Source: Varunaivibrio sulfuroxidans | GTDB lineage: Bacteria > Pseudomonadota > Alphaproteobacteria > Rhodospirillales > Magnetovibrionaceae | Assembly: GCF_029318635.1 (NCBI RefSeq) | Contig: NZ_CP119676.1 | Location: 574,614 to 638,613, forward strand | DNA length: 64,000 nt | Direction: 5' to 3' | In this document: one piece after another, positions 63,435 through 64,000 of the stretch | How positions within the stretch are numbered: the first letter of the stretch is position 1 | How the letters are laid out: each line of letters begins with the position of its first letter | Notes under the pieces: model-generated | What the model was told of the DNA's origin: nothing | Database searches by the model: none | The model's input: only the letters and a program-made list of their open reading frames with translations | Translations under genes and position numbers: made by a program

Positions 63435-64000
63435 GTGGGAACCCTTCCGCCCCCCCGTGACGACGATACCGCAACGCCGTCTTCGTCGTCATCCTGCCGG
63501 CGGTACGCCGAAGAACCGGACAGCGCTTGCGCGCTGTGCCCGCGCCTAAGCGAATTCCGTAGTCTCAACCGCGTTCAATATCCCGATTTTCACAACGCCC
63601 CCGTTCCCGCCTTCGGCCCTCTGGATAGCGAAATTTTGATTGTCGGCCTGGCCCCCGGCCTGAAGGGAGCGAACCGCACCGCCCGCCCCTTTACCGGGGA
63701 TTGGGCGGGTGATTTACTCTATCCGACGTTATGCGAATTCGCCTTGGCGCAAGGCGTATACGGCGCCAACCCCAACGACGGGCTGACCTTATGCAATTGC
63801 CGCATAACCAATGCCGTGCGTTGCGTGCCGCCGCAAAACAAGGTTACAGCGCACGAGGTCCGAAATTGTGGTGTTTTTTTACGCCACGAAATCGCGGCGA
63901 TGCCCAACCTACGTGCGATATTGGCGCTGGGCGGGGTCGCCCACGGCGGCGTCTTGGCGGCGCTGGGGTACAAAAAAAGCGCCTATCGCTTCGCCCACAA
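63435..64000 (+). CDS. Uracil-DNA glycosylase family 5 (UdgB-like), truncated by the window end
   Basis: An open frame from a GTG at 63435 runs past the window end with 188 codons and no stop. It reads CALCPRLSEFRSLNRVQYPDFHNAPVPAFGPLDSEILIVGLAPG and on to KGANRTARPFTGDWAGDLLYPTL, TNAVRCVPPQNK and ILALGGVAH. The Cys-x2-Cys start and later cysteines fit the 4Fe-4S cluster of family 4/5 enzymes. The function is removal of uracil (and other deaminated bases) from DNA. The GTG start is the best candidate but weak: GAGG lies about 13 bases upstream, and a Ser/Pro-rich leader precedes the first cysteine. Confidence 0.88.
   Translation, partial: MGTLPPPRDDDTATPSSSSSCRRYAEEPDSACALCPRLSEFRSLNRVQYPDFHNAPVPAFGPLDSEILIVGLAPGLKGANRTARPFTGDWAGDLLYPTLCEFALAQGVYGANPNDGLTLCNCRITNAVRCVPPQNKVTAHEVRNCGVFLRHEIAAMPNLRAILALGGVAHGGVLAALGYKKSAYRFAH

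Overview
The window reads as chromosome of an autotrophic or mixotrophic alphaproteobacterium, probably a Rhodospirillales-type (Thalassospiraceae/Rhodospirillaceae-like) marine or sediment lineage. The reasons are a form II RuBisCO with CbbQ/CbbO, a K+-independent H+-pyrophosphatase like that of Rhodospirillum, a MucR/Ros regulator, a cysteine-free HemB, small alphaproteobacterial families (DUF6460, DUF6867, DUF6898), and the gene orders nrdR-ribD-ribE-ribBA-ribH-nusB-thiL and rsh-DUF2062-pdxJ-acpS-lepB-rnc-era-recO. The genus assignment is inference.

Region 1 (1-15153) is a nearly complete Calvin-Benson-Bassham locus. A minus-strand unit carries cbbM-cbbQ-cbbO-rpe. The LysR regulator cbbR diverges from it, and the shared intergenic region contains a perfect palindrome that fits the CbbR motif. 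A second minus-strand unit, fbp(glpX)-prk-tkt-fba, is preceded by an orphan response regulator without a phosphoacceptor Asp. A lone CbiM-type cobalt permease under a cobalamin riboswitch lies beyond rpe. A drug/metabolite transporter gene lies between cbbR and fba.

Region 2 (15154-19548) has two small membrane proteins, hppA, a long AT-rich spacer and a FliL-like exported protein. Two copies of a 135-bp MITE-like element sit at 7724-7858 and 19344-19478 in opposite orientation. Each is flanked by CTAG and they differ at two positions.

Region 3 (19549-26744) is a compact minus-strand operon rpiB-glyA-nrdR-ribD-ribE-ribBA-ribH-nusB-thiL, covering C1 and riboflavin metabolism plus transcription control. 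Region 4 (26745-33485) has a MucR-like regulator and a complete branched-chain amino acid ABC transporter operon (livHMGF, DUF6867, livJ). Region 5 (33486-43712) mixes hemB, an unusual CheW, a hydrolase, a BON lipoprotein, threonine dehydratase, a membrane-anchored methyltransferase, a flavin reductase, motAB and the N-end-rule transferase bpt. Region 6 (43854-47204) is a TRAP transporter.

Region 7 (47398-61585) carries parC, a small thioredoxin/TolC-like/mini-HlyD cluster of unknown purpose, recO, a class V aminotransferase and the conserved block era-rnc-lepB-acpS-pdxJ-DUF2062-rsh-rpoZ. The window closes with folK, a NYN-domain protein and a truncated family 5 uracil-DNA glycosylase.

The carbon-fixation genes fit with other genes here: rpiB and rpe interconvert pentose phosphates, glyA and the glyoxylate-type aminotransferase could serve glycolate salvage from RuBisCO oxygenation, and HppA recovers energy from PPi. 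I saw no rRNA, tRNA, CRISPR array, phage module or full insertion sequence. All functions are assigned by reading the translated sequences; no database search was run.
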